Assembly: GCA_000969725.1 (NCBI GenBank)
Contig: JXSR01S073250.1
DNA: 34,958 nucleotides
Reading direction: 5' to 3' (one strand)
Source: Ophiothrix spiculata
Taxonomy: Eukaryota > Echinodermata > Ophiuroidea > Amphilepidida > Ophiotrichidae
In this document: positions 22,517 to 32,913 of the stretch, piece after piece
Layout: each line of letters begins with the position of its first letter
Numbering within the stretch: position 1 is the first letter of the stretch
Notes under the pieces: model-generated
Told to the model about the DNA's origin: nothing
The model's input: only the letters and a program-made list of their open reading frames with translations
The model's database searches: none
Translations under genes and position numbers: made by a program

Positions 22517-22990
22517 TGAAGGGACCAAAAAATGACCCTTCAGTACTAGTTTTTTGGGAAAAATTTGGGCCCTGGAAGCAACAATTTTCGAGATTTTGCT
22601 TGAAATGGGGGTCTTGGCAACTAAATTTCAAAAATCGAGGCTAGGGAACTGAAAACTTTTGAAAATAAGGCTTCCGAACTAAAAGTTGTGCTTGGCCGCA
22701 CATACTCGTATCACCTTTCTGGGTCAGTGCCCCCGGGATCTTAAACTGAATATCTACGAAATATTACGGTAAATGTGTATTTTCCCATTGAATACGTTAA
22801 TTGCCCGGGGGCAGTCCCATTCTAGAGGCGACGCGTATGCAAGGATCAAAAGACCCAGTTTTTCCGCTGGCACCCAAAGACCCCTAATTTTTTAAAATTT
22901 AATGTGCTCTCACCCAAAGACCCCATAATGCCAATTTTTGCTCAACGAATGCCAAAAAACTGGCTCTCACTCAATGACCTCTCATTTTTG
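22517..22990. repeat. Dispersed-repeat-like spacer with CACCCAAAGA motif repeats
   Basis: This sequence interrupts the array between A2 and block m copy 2 and has no partner elsewhere in the window. It is less AT-rich and includes 'gtgcccccgggatc', 'gcccgggggcagtccc' and a short degenerate repeat: 'cacccaaaga' at 22871 and 22911, then 'cactcaatga' at 22968. The composition suggests a fragment of an interspersed repeat. I do not recognise the family and see no TSD. Confidence 0.6.
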
Positions 22991-25015
22991 AACAATAACA
23001 TAAAACACATTACATGTAATGTTAACGGCAAGTTTCCGTATATTTGACGTCGTCGCAGTTTTTTTTACGGAATTATCCGTTCCATTTATTGATCTATAAC
23101 ATGTAAGTATCTCAATTGATTAGCGCGCTTTCATGGCTGTACAAGATTCAAAGGATCTGCTTATACACGAAACGGAATTATGTTCCAGGATCGAATCCCG
23201 CACTGCCATGATAATGAAAACCTTTTAATGCAGACATTTTACTGACTGTATTAAATATTTTGGGAATCTGTAAAACTAATGGTAACATATTGGCAATAGA
23301 ATTGCCAGGTGTATTTTTCCGTTAAATTTACGGGAAATGTTTTTCATTGAATGTAAACGGCAGTGAAGAAGTGATTGTTTCATTAAAACGTCCACTCAGT
23401 AAATGTTAGTATTCTTGGTTATTGAACTCAACTGATATGCAATATTCTGAACAGATAAAAAGAAACATATTTATAAGAAAACAGTGAAACTCAAGAAAAA
23501 GACAATGTGTGCGCAAAATCACATTTTATTCAATTATATTGTCTTTTTGTTACTTGTGTAAATTTTGAAATTGTAATTTCCGTTGTCATGATTGATTGTG
23601 ATATAGGAATACATGCTGAGTGGATTCACGAGATAAAAAATTGCAACAGCATCAAAAGCACAGAAATAAGACGCCCTTATTGCGCTTTCATGCTGCAAAT
23701 TCTTAGTTGATAATAATACGAAATTGAAAAATTCAAGTTTAGTAGTTAAAGGTCCCCTTTACTTGTTGACAGTAAGTTTTGTGAGATAATGTCGAAATTT
23801 TGTTCTTGTGGAAATGAATGTTCCATTTGATAGATGTTTGAGAAAGTCAAGGGCATTTCAACTCTCCAAAAATCACATTTTCGTCTCTTTAATCATAATT
23901 ATGTTATTAAGAGTTCTATTTAATTGATGAATATCCGCAAGTTTCAAGTAAATATTTGCTTTCGTTTTGCAGAAATTTAAAACTTGTTTTTTAGAGGTTA
24001 CTAAAATTTAGAAGTAAGTATTAATGGTATAGATTCCGATCACATTTTCACCCCTGGGGCTTAACCGGAAGTAGTACATTTTTGATGTTAAATGAAAGCT
24101 CATACTTTTGTGATTGTAAATCTAAAAGTTTACCTCCAAATACTTTATAGCTTCATAGATATAGCAGAAAATGTTAAATTAATTTGGTATACCTATTTTT
24201 TCTTATATTTAGAATTTATAACAGCCTCATCCCAAGGGTTGCATCCTTTCGTTTCCCCCTGTAAAGTAAACAAGACGCGAACTGAATGAGAAAGCGAATA
24301 AGATAAATTTAAGAAGTGGTCTTTCAGTTAAAAGTAAATTATACACAAGATAAAATTGGAGCCTCCACATATAAAAATCGAAAAAATTAAGCATTATGAT
24401 ACCAAGAGTTCACATCAATCTCCTCCCTCACATATTTGAAATCTGCATCCAAGTTCTGTTGAGCAATCTGCCGTAAATGATAACACCTTGCATGTCAGTT
24501 AAATTTTGATATTTTTTAGTTTTCAAGGTAAACATCAACTTAAAAAAAACCCTAACTGGCAAGTGTTTCAGTAACTTTGAAGTAAAACAAAAAGCAGATG
24601 TTTATTTGTAAATTTTCAATTAAGTTGAAACACATAACATAAAAAAAACACTGCATATCTCATCTTCACCTAACCCAGGCCACGAACTTACTGAACATCC
24701 CTGGTAAACAGATCACTCACGGTATTCAGATAGAAATAAATGTTATATGCTAACCAAGTTATATATTCAGCATGTTCAGATTTATTCATTTTTGCTTCAG
24801 GTAAAACGGAGCTTAATGCATGTAGTAATATAAATTTCATAAACATGAATTAATGTAAAGATACACTTTGCACCAGCCTCTTTAAAGTTTTAAGCATGTA
24901 AATGTAACCTAAGGGATGTAATATTGCAAGTCTTGACTATTTCAAGCAACCCGAAGTGTGGTTTCATGTTTCGTCAAGTTTTCAGGCTTGTTCGTAAATT
25001 ACATGTGGGTTTCCT
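22991..25015 (+). repeat. Blocks m, n and p, second copy (leader of B2)
   Basis: Block m (23026-23885) lacks the MITE of copy 1. Block n is about 24370-24710 and block p about 24705-25015. Between m and n, bases 23886-24369 differ completely from the first copy's 1429-2119, with no ORF or TIR that I can define. This block precedes B2 as its partner precedes A1. Confidence 0.78.
23114..23212 (+). other. Degenerate tRNA-like sequence in block m
   Basis: 'ctcaattgattagcgcgc' resembles a tRNA D-arm and A box. 'ggatcgaatcc' near 23189 resembles a B box with one change. The spacing between them is about 30 bases too long for a tRNA gene. Copy 1 of the block lacks most of it but keeps the B-box half (about 431-455). 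It is probably an old SINE or tRNA pseudogene. Confidence 0.45.
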
Positions 25016-25963
25016 TAAAACTTGGATTAAACATCGATTTGAATTTTTTGACAAATATTGGCAATTAATTTTACCTGTGAATTTTATTGGTAATAAGATG
25101 TCTTTTCGTAAGAATATTATTTTATTTCCTTAAATTTGCAGAAATTTGTTTCGGGTGTTGTAGTTTTTTAGTCCCCATATGCAATTTACCATTCGTTCCC
25201 GTTCATGACAAACATGAAAATCGAATTATGTAGATGAAAATATTGATTAGGGGAAAACCCTGTGTCTATAGATGTAGTTATTTACAGATGCATTGTATGA
25301 ATGTTTCTTACGAGATTCTCTTAAGAAATGTACGATAAAACTAAACATCATGATACTGATACTGAGAAATAGAACGTCTAAGTACAAATAATAATGGCTT
25401 GATACATTTATATGAACCAGTTTGATTATTAGTGTTATAAAAATCACTTAAAAATTCAATCATAAGTTCGTCTTAAAAATCATAATTATTTTACATGGCT
25501 ATTTCTGGTTTATACAAAATAACGAACTTTCAACAAGTCAGGGTCGTTTGTGTTCCTGAAAGATCAAGTTCCTTAAAATCTCCTATTAATAACACAAACA
25601 CACACCTCACACGCATGATGACGAATAAATAACGTAACCAAATCTTAGATTCTGTAACATATATACTTTGTCAAATCATCATCAATATGATCTTAGAGAA
25701 ACAAATGACACTACTAGGTACTCGGCTACCTAGATATGTTTATAAGAATCAAATGTCCTTTATTATAATTATTTTCAATTTAGCAATCAGCTGATGATAA
25801 ATAGTATGTGTCGCGGCACTTACATCTTTCCGTAAAGTCAGGTATCCTGGATGTCGACTTTTATATCTACATGAAAAAGTTGGATTCTCAAAGTGTATAT
25901 TTTCAACAGATTAGTGAGTCGAATATGAAAAATGTATTAAGAAATACAAAAAACGAAATGTTA

Positions 25964-26210
25964 GGCACGACTGTGAAACGTTTCCGATAGAGCTATCGGA
26001 TTCCGATAGACACATCTCATTGTTTTTCTCATATGCAAGATAGTTTTTAATCATTTTTTGTTTGATAAATATCATTATTTTACTTTGTAGGACTAATGAA
26101 GAATAAAAATGGATCAAACTATTTTCATATTTTCTGGTACTGATGTATTTTCTATCGTAAACGGTTGTCGGAATCCGATAACTCTGTCGTATTTATAACA
26201 CAGTTGCGCC
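25964..26210. mobile_element. MITE with TSD TTA (PIF/Harbinger-like), 247 bp
   Basis: The ends are GGCACGACTGTG and, inverted, GGCGCAACTGTG. TTA flanks both sides (25961-25963, 26211-26213). B1 has the intact site 'aaatgTTAcgactatg' near 11350; the other monomers are also uninterrupted there. Subterminal inverted motifs 'ttccgatagagctatcgg' and 'gtcggaatccgataac' lie inside. The TSD and GG-initial TIRs suggest PIF/Harbinger. No transposase is present. Confidence 0.9.
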
Positions 26211-26904
26211 TTACGACTATGTTAAATTCATTTATTGCTCAAAAATATCCATGGTACAGTCACCTATGCACACAAACCTATTTTCTATCATTTCTAGCTC
26301 AAGCTATTGAGGTTAACAAGGATTTTTGTTTGTGGTTTTATACATTGTTGTACACTCATTTTAGTCGATGTTGAAACTGACAAGTTAATTTTTCAGTACA
26401 GTTTTAGTGTAACTGTTTTTACTAAACATCAATTTATTTAACAGCTATTTGCTATTGCATTCGCATTGTGAATGTAACCAAATCCATGGACGATAGATTA
26501 GAGTGTCAAATCTCTTACAGTTTTAATGAAGACTAGTGATAACCCTTAAAGCAAAACAATGACACGTTTTAGGTCTAGACGTCCATAGTCATAAGCTACA
26601 CGCTTGATGCTAACCACACCTCAAGTTAGAAGTATCTTTAGAGGAATCTCCTTTAGTTAGTATTCATTGGTCAGCGGAATACATACGCACGTGGTCGTAA
26701 ATGAAACAAAAAATCTGGACATTTGTCTGTTAAAGTTGTAAAGAAGTGGAACACAGTGTTTTAAATCAATGTAAATTATTGTTTTTAAATAAAAGAGTAT
26801 GGTTAAAAAGGGCCTGATATTAAATTGATTTTTGATCAACAAGTATAGTTGGAAAATAAGGAATTTGAGTACCAATACACATGATGTAACGTTGATAAAA
26901 CATA

Positions 26905-26952
26905 AGGCACTGGGGCACAATTAGGCCACAACTTTGTGCAGCCGTCTGCAAC
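26905..26952. other. Filler sequence at a B2 deletion
   Basis: After 'aaaacataa' the B2 sequence contains 48 bases starting 'ggcactggggcacaatt', then resumes at 'ttatttgaaaaattatatt'. B1 and the A monomers have about 400 bases of ordinary array DNA here. The filler begins GG after TAA and ends CC before TTA, which may be chance. Confidence 0.6.
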
Positions 26953-27767
26953 CTTATTTGAAAAATTATATTATGTACATTCGTCATTTTTGTTAGCTTC
27001 TTTTGTCAGTCGCAATGAAGTCTATAGATTTGTGATAAACCTGTATTTTCTTATTCCAAATTAGATATAATTATGGCTAAACAGATATTTAATTTTACGA
27101 CTTCTGTCCCTTACACGCAAACCTTACGGAAACCACCGGAGTTAAGAACGGAATCCAATTGAATAGAGCACATGTTTTTGAGTTAGATACACATCAACAT
27201 ATACATCATTTTATAGTTCCTTCGGCAAATATGTCAATCAATTCGCACAGAATCTGTGTGTTTCTTCAAAAACCATTTTAAGAGAAATATTTGTAAATTG
27301 ATTGATCGTTCAATGGTTTACAAATTCCAAGAAATGTCATTGAAATGAACAATAAGCGGTTAATATCAGCGTCTTACCGGGTATTACTAATTAATAACAG
27401 GAATAGCCTAAAGCATCATAGTCACGTGTTATGTATTTCCATAGTGTCGAAATTTGATAATGTCATGGTTTAATTCATCTTTGATACATTCTACGATTTG
27501 AGTAACCGATCTATGTGCTAGTTGAGATATATGAGATGATTATGTAAATTTACAATTTCACGGTAATCAAATCGCGGGCAAATAATAATAGACAGCGCTA
27601 AATATTTTACACCCATATATTAAACACTTTGGAAATTTTAATCGAATAAAACAAATACACAGACAAAGAGTTAAAAAGTGCACAAAGATCTATCGAAATG
27701 AGTGTTCATACTTATCATGTAGTTGACAGTAATCCAGTAATTACATTGGTTAAGAGCCAATTAATAT

Positions 27768-27918
27768 GTGTACCGCCGCGGCAAAAGGGTCCAGTTGTCG
27801 ACTCCTACATGTTGCTCACTGTAGCATATCTGATGTATACAAATACCATACATTAGATATGCTACAAGGAGCAACATGTACGAGCCGACAACTGGACCCT
27901 TTTGCCGCGGCGGTACAC
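27768..27918. mobile_element. Near-perfect hairpin MITE, private to B2
   Basis: The ends GTGTACCGCCGCGGCAAAAG are mirrored on the opposite strand. The arms run about 73 bases with roughly five mismatches, leaving almost no loop. B1 has the empty site 'ttaatatttgcc' near 13089. The flanks allow either a 4-bp TSD ATAT (element as given) or a 2-bp TSD TA with the element one base longer at each end. The TA reading would fit Tc1/mariner-type mobilisation. The open frame through it is palindrome-derived, not a gene. Confidence 0.92.
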
Positions 27919-28618
27919 ATATTTGCCTGTATTCCTGATTCAGACAGGTGATACGGAATCCGTATTACCCTTTTACCAAAACATCTTATACAAGGCTATA
28001 TACTACAGTGTGTATTAATAGCCACACACTGGGCAAGTGTGCAGTAATATCTGTGTAAGAGATGGCAACTCACACTGATATCAGGTGCTGCTTAGACCCA
28101 GTAGGGAATTAAGAGATCAGTGTTAATTCAAAATAGCAGTGGCACACAGGGTCAAGATTATTGTTCTATAACCAAAGAAGAATTTCTAATGAAGATTGAA
28201 GCTTCCATATCAATTAATACAATTACATCAAATAAAAAACCTGTAGGTATTTCTTATTCTATTTGACTGAGCAGTGACCAACCATTTTTGTGTACTGATG
28301 AGCCTAGACTTAAGCTAGGCATGAATTTCATTAAGCTTAATGAGCTGTAGGCTTACCTTTTATGTTAATTGTGATAGGTGTTGTCAAGTTGAACATTTTT
28401 GTGTTTTGCATAAATAGAGTTTCAGAATTTGATTTTGAGACATTATATTCGATTGTACTGCCCTTCCCTTGAATTTTTATGGGATTTTAAAAGAACAAAT
28501 GAGAATTTGCATCTTGCTTTTGAAGACTGACATCCTCAGAAGTACATCGGTTTCGAATATGTTCATTGTTTAACTTTTTAAAAAAGTTTTTATATTCACG
28601 AAACTACATAATAAATTC

Positions 28619-28757
28619 GTTATCCCCTGTTTTTTTTTCTACGTAATACGGACGATATCTATGGTTTTGTGATGTATCACATTCGGCCTGCGGCCTCATG
28701 TGATACAACACCAAACCATAGATATCTTACCGTATTACGTAAAAAACAGGGGATAAC
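28619..28757. mobile_element. Foldback element, long-centre version
   Basis: The arms are the same as at 13776-13876. The centre adds about 39 bases forming a nested palindrome: 'tgtatcaca' and 'tgtgataca' flank 'ttcggcctgcggcctca'. The shorter B1 copy looks like a deletion of this inner hairpin. Confidence 0.85.
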
Positions 28758-29372
28758 TAACAGTGTTGGTTGAAAACAGCAAATTTAAGCAGTCTTTCAA
28801 CACAATGAGATAGTGAAATATTTACCTCAATATTTCGATGTGAAAAACACACATCCCCGTCAGGAGAACTCCTAAGATGAACTGGCGGAGTTTGCTCTCA
28901 TGGTTGAGCTATGTTGACCTTTAGGTCGGATGAGAGCATTATATAAAGTAGGTAATTCTACGATTAGAGTAACCAATCTATGTGCTAGTTGACATATTTG
29001 AGAAGAAATATAAATTTACAATTTTACGGTAATCAACATATATCAGATATTGTGCAAATGGTAATAGACAACGTTAAATCTAGCAAACGAATATTACCTC
29101 TTTGGAAATTTAATCAAATCAAAACAGTAAATCAGGGTTAAAAGAGGTAGACAAACATCTATAATGGTCGTTTGTTACTTGCATTTGTAAATCTATCTAG
29201 TATATAGTCGAATGAAGCATACATGTAAATGTATTATTCCTTAATGTTGACTAGACTTTTTTGTTTTCGCTTTAAGGTCTTGAATAATAAATTCATAACA
29301 CCTGTTTGATATTGCATTTAAGTTCACACCTTTTTATTTAAGCAACATCTTTTTATGCTTTCAATGTAGAAC

Positions 29373-29930
29373 CATATTGATGCAGTTGCAAAAACTATTT
29401 CAAGAAATATTGGTATGATGACAAAACTTAAGCATTTTCTGCCAAAAAATATATTATATACATTGTATTGTTCATTAATTTTACCATATATCAATTATGG
29501 AATTTTAACCTGGGGTAGCGCAAACAAAATGTATCTGAACAAAATATTGAAGCTACAAAAGTGGGCTTTGAGAACTATATCAAACAGTCATTACAGAAGC
29601 CATACAGGCCCTCTCTTTTCAAATTATGAGATACTTAATGTCTTTGATACCTATCGTTTAAATCTTGGTATATTCATGTTCAAACATCACACAGATGATC
29701 TACCAAGTATATTTAAGTCCTATTTTGTTAAACATGCTGAGAACCATAAATATTCAACAAGATATGCCCAAGATTATGTAATAAATAAAACAAGGAAAAC
29801 TTTTTCAAAGCAAGCTATAAGAAATAGTGGGCCCTCTCTTTGGAACTCTCTTGATAAGTCGGCCAAGCAATCAAAAACTGTAAAGATCTTTCAAAACAAA
29901 TTGAAATTTAATTTTCTTTCGACCTATTAA
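29373..29930 (+). pseudogene. LINE reverse transcriptase, C-terminal fragment
   Basis: The frame is open from the first inserted base, before the internal ATG at 29415, and ends at a stop at 29930, giving 185 codons. Visible LINE RT C-terminal features are 'ISRNIGMMTKL' near the start, 'SLILPYINYGILTWG' (the thumb-side motif shared by jockey/CR1/Rex-type RTs), 'LQKWALRTI', 'STRYAQDYVINKTR' and 'GPSLWNSLDKSAK' at the end. The catalytic palm with the YxDD motif, and any endonuclease domain, were lost by 5' truncation. There are no internal stops, so the insertion is fairly recent. It cannot encode an active enzyme. Confidence 0.9.
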
Positions 29931-30093
29931 CTAAAAATTTTAAAATTGGACATGTACCATGTAATGGTACTCAACTTACCTTTGACATCTTTTAGTACTT
30001 ATTTCTTTATTTGGGCATCGTCTTGTGTTATTTATGTGTCTGTTGTGCAAAAGTTTAATTTATTTTGTTTTGCTTAAATTTGGCTGTTCTTTA

Positions 30094-30137
30094 GGGCATA
30101 ATCGCGTCAGATCTCCTTTGGTCTTTTGATTATGTCC
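30094..30137 (+). other. LINE 3' UTR hairpin, second example
   Basis: GGGCATAATC (30094-30103) pairs with GATTATGTCC (30128-30137), ten pairs with a G-U at position 3. The loop ends 'ctttggtctttt'. It lies about 85 bases before the tail. Confidence 0.75.
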
Positions 30138-32090
30138 GCAATATCATTGTTTTGTTGTTGTTTTTATTCATGTGTGTTTAATATGTAACATGTTTATGAT
30201 TATGTATTTGATATTGAAATAAATGAATCTGAATCTGAATCTGAATCTGAATCTGTGATAGCCCTTCAAAATTAGTAATGACCTTGGATTCTTAGACATT
30301 TTTGCGTCCAAAGTCATTTACTTGCTTGGAAGGTACCAAACTTTATCTAATGGGGCATTTTTTGATATGTCACAAAATTCAAGAAAGGTTGCATGCTTCT
30401 TTACTTGAACTTGAAAATGTTATAAAATTAATCTTCCAACATTAGGCAACAGATTGGAATTCTGCTTCATAAATTTAACCCCGTAGCTCAAATGAATTGA
30501 CACGTAATTCAAAGAAGACTATTAGTATGGTTTCGTTGAAGCATGTCAAATGTATCTTACATTGTATTATTTGCTGTATTTCCTAATAAATGTTTGGTAT
30601 AAAGAATATTTTGGTTCAGTTTGTTCTAAACATAGTACAACTACTGACAACAGAGAATAAACCTACTAGAATCTATCGTTGATGGGTACGTGTGTGTCTG
30701 GTATGAAGCTTCATGTTAATACCTCGGTCAGAAAGACTATACACATTAGCCGTAACAAATACCACTGTCTCTTTCGCATTTTTTGCACAAATATAAAATC
30801 AGCAGGATATATATATGGTGCATCACTTGTGAATAGATTATATAGATTCTAGAAATAAACACAATCAAGTGTACCACAAGCAAAAATCTCTTGAATACCC
30901 ATTTCTTTTACGATTGAAATAAATCAATGTTTTTGAACGTAACCTTGATCAAACAATCCTTGATTAACAAAAATGAGAAATCTAAGCGTACTAAAATACA
31001 TGATGTTTTATTAACTATCACTTAAAGATGATAACAAGACAGGTCATTGATTTCACCTGCCAATATTCTATCATGTATTATATTCACGGTATAGCTGAAT
31101 ATAATGTTGTCAGTTACCTTGTCATGAAAAGGTGAGTCTCAACAAAATATAACCTCGTGTGCAAAAGTCATATTTTAACCAATCTCATCTTTTTGTTTGT
31201 ACTTGTTTGAATTGTCTTAATTGAATTTCCGTAGTTATTATATAGAAATATAATATCGAGTGTATTGAAGAAGATGAGAATGGATATAAGATAAAATATA
31301 AACGATGAAGCAAAATTCATAAAACTCGGGGCGAAAAACGTATTGCTTGTGCACATTGTAGCGAAAGCAGATTTCAAGGAGCCTAAATTATTTACATATT
31401 GCCGTAAAGTCAGGTAACCTGGATGTCGACTTTGATATCTACATGAAAATGTTGAATACTCAAAGTGTATATTTTCAACAGATTGGTGAGTCGAATAATG
31501 AAAAATGTATTAAGAAATACAAAAACTGAAATGTTACCACTATGTTAGATTCATTTATTGCTCAAAAATATCCATGGGACAGTCACCTATGCACACACCT
31601 ATTTTTTTATCATTTCTAGCTCAAGCTATTGAGGTTAACAAGGATTTTTGTTTTTGGCTATATACATTGTTGTACACTCAATTTAGTCGATGTTGAAACT
31701 GACAAGCCAATTTTTCAGTACAGTTTTAGTGTAACTGTTTTTACTAAACATCAATTAATTTAACAGCTATTTGCTATTGCATTCGCATTGTGAATTAACC
31801 AAATCCCTGGCCAAAAGTTAACCGTGACAAATCTCTTACGTTTTTAATGGAGATTAGTGATAACCCTTACAGCAAAACAATGACACGTTTTAGGTCTAGA
31901 CGTCCATAGTCATAAGCTACACGCTTGACGCTTACCACACCTCAAGTTACAAGTATCTTTAGAGGAATCACCTTGAGTATCCGTTGGTTAGCGGAACACA
32001 TAATACGCACTTGGTCGTAAATGAAAAAAATATTTATGTAGACATTTGTCTGTTGAAGTTGTAAATAAGTGGAAAACAGTGTTTTAATTT

Positions 32091-32352
32091 GGGGAAGCGG
32101 GTTAGCGCAGCGGTACTTCCCTCGCTTTGTACCACTGAGTCCCGGGTTCGATTCCAGGTCCCGGCGCTGTATGTGCATTTGGTTTTCAGTCTATGCTCGC
32201 TTCCGCAGGTTCTTCTCCGGATACTCCGGTCTTCCTCCTGCATCCAAAACTGATTTAATTCAAGGAAGATCTTGGACCCCAATGGAAATAAGCTTCATTA
32301 GAGGCTTTCTTGGGTCATCCTTGGCGATTAGCGTAAATAATTCTTTCTTTCT
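32091..32352 (+). mobile_element. SINE-1 in monomer A3
   Basis: This is the third copy of the same insertion event, with A box TTAGCGCAGCGG and B box GGTTCGATTCC, ending in TTCT units. Flanks match those at 4288 and 16772. Confidence 0.88.
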
Positions 32353-32803
32353 TAATGGATGTCTTTTTAGAATAAATTAATTTTTGACGAACAAGTATAG
32401 CTGGAAAAATAAGCAATCTTATTAACATTACACATGATGCAACGTTGATAAAACATAATTGACAATGGTATTCAATGATGGTCAATGATATATCAAATGT
32501 AAATACAATATCCAATTGTTTAGTTTAAGCGAATCTCAATAAAGATAATGGTTGCGCATACTATCTTATTTACTATACTCGATTGTTAAAATTGAATATT
32601 AAATAAGCAATACATTTGAACTTGAGATTGAAGTTACCAGGAAAAAATAAGATAAAGACAGACGATTCCATTATCACAATCTTAACGGATCCCAGTAAAA
32701 CAAATGTTTATCAATTTAACACATTATCACGTTCTTGGATACAGAGTGAATCAAGTTGTTGTTTTTTCAATTTGAAAATTGCAAAACTATATTATGTACA
32801 TTT

Positions 32804-32913
32804 GAAGAGTTGACTTGCAAAATGGATACTTTTTAAGACAAGGGCAAACAACGGCTAGGACATCAAAATGTGTCGTTAAATGGTCTTTTAGCTGTTTTGC
32901 AATTCCGCTCTTC
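32804..32913. mobile_element. A-only TIR element, internally deleted (A3 copy, 110 bp)
   Basis: Both TIRs are kept: GAAGAGTTGACTTGCAAAAT on the left and, inverted, GAAGAGCGGAATTGCAAAAC on the right. ATTT flanks both sides. About 456 bases of the interior of the complete copy are gone. This produces a very short MITE-like form in place. Confidence 0.88.

Larger units (their letters stand above)
27700..28955 (+). repeat. B-only block o, copy 2
   Basis: This is the counterpart of 13032-14440. It carries the hairpin element at 27768 and lacks SINE-2. The 23-base palindrome and the foldback element are retained. The flanking duplicated segment is seen at 27486-27700 and 28957-29165. Confidence 0.75.
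29373..30254 (+). mobile_element. 5'-truncated LINE (CR1/L2/Rex1-like) with (TGAATC)5 tail
   Basis: B1 and A1 read 'gtagaactagtgataaccc' here. B2 reads 'gtagaac', then 882 bases, then 'gtgatagccc'. The insert opens in frame within a reverse transcriptase and continues through a 3' UTR with a hairpin and an AATAAA-like 'gaaataaa'. It ends in five TGAATC units (30224-30253). About three target bases were lost and no TSD is seen. Private to B2. Confidence 0.9.
25016..31385 (+). repeat. Array monomer B2 (about 6.4 kb)
   Basis: This is the second B-type monomer, very close to B1 over shared parts. It lacks SINE-1 (empty site near 26760) and the A-only TIR element. It carries block o and has three private insertions at 25964, 27768 and 29373. 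A deletion near 26905 is filled by about 48 bases of unrelated sequence. Its end at 31385 joins A3 at the same point where B1 joins A2. Confidence 0.82.

Noticed and set aside
25785-25843. Possible exon between 'ttttcaatttag' and 'gtcag|gta'
   Set aside because: The splice-like signals are present in several monomers, but no reading frame through the segment is kept and no neighbouring exon was found. Short consensus matches are expected by chance.
27766-27951. 61-codon ORF
   Set aside because: It is created by the two arms of a GC-rich palindrome.
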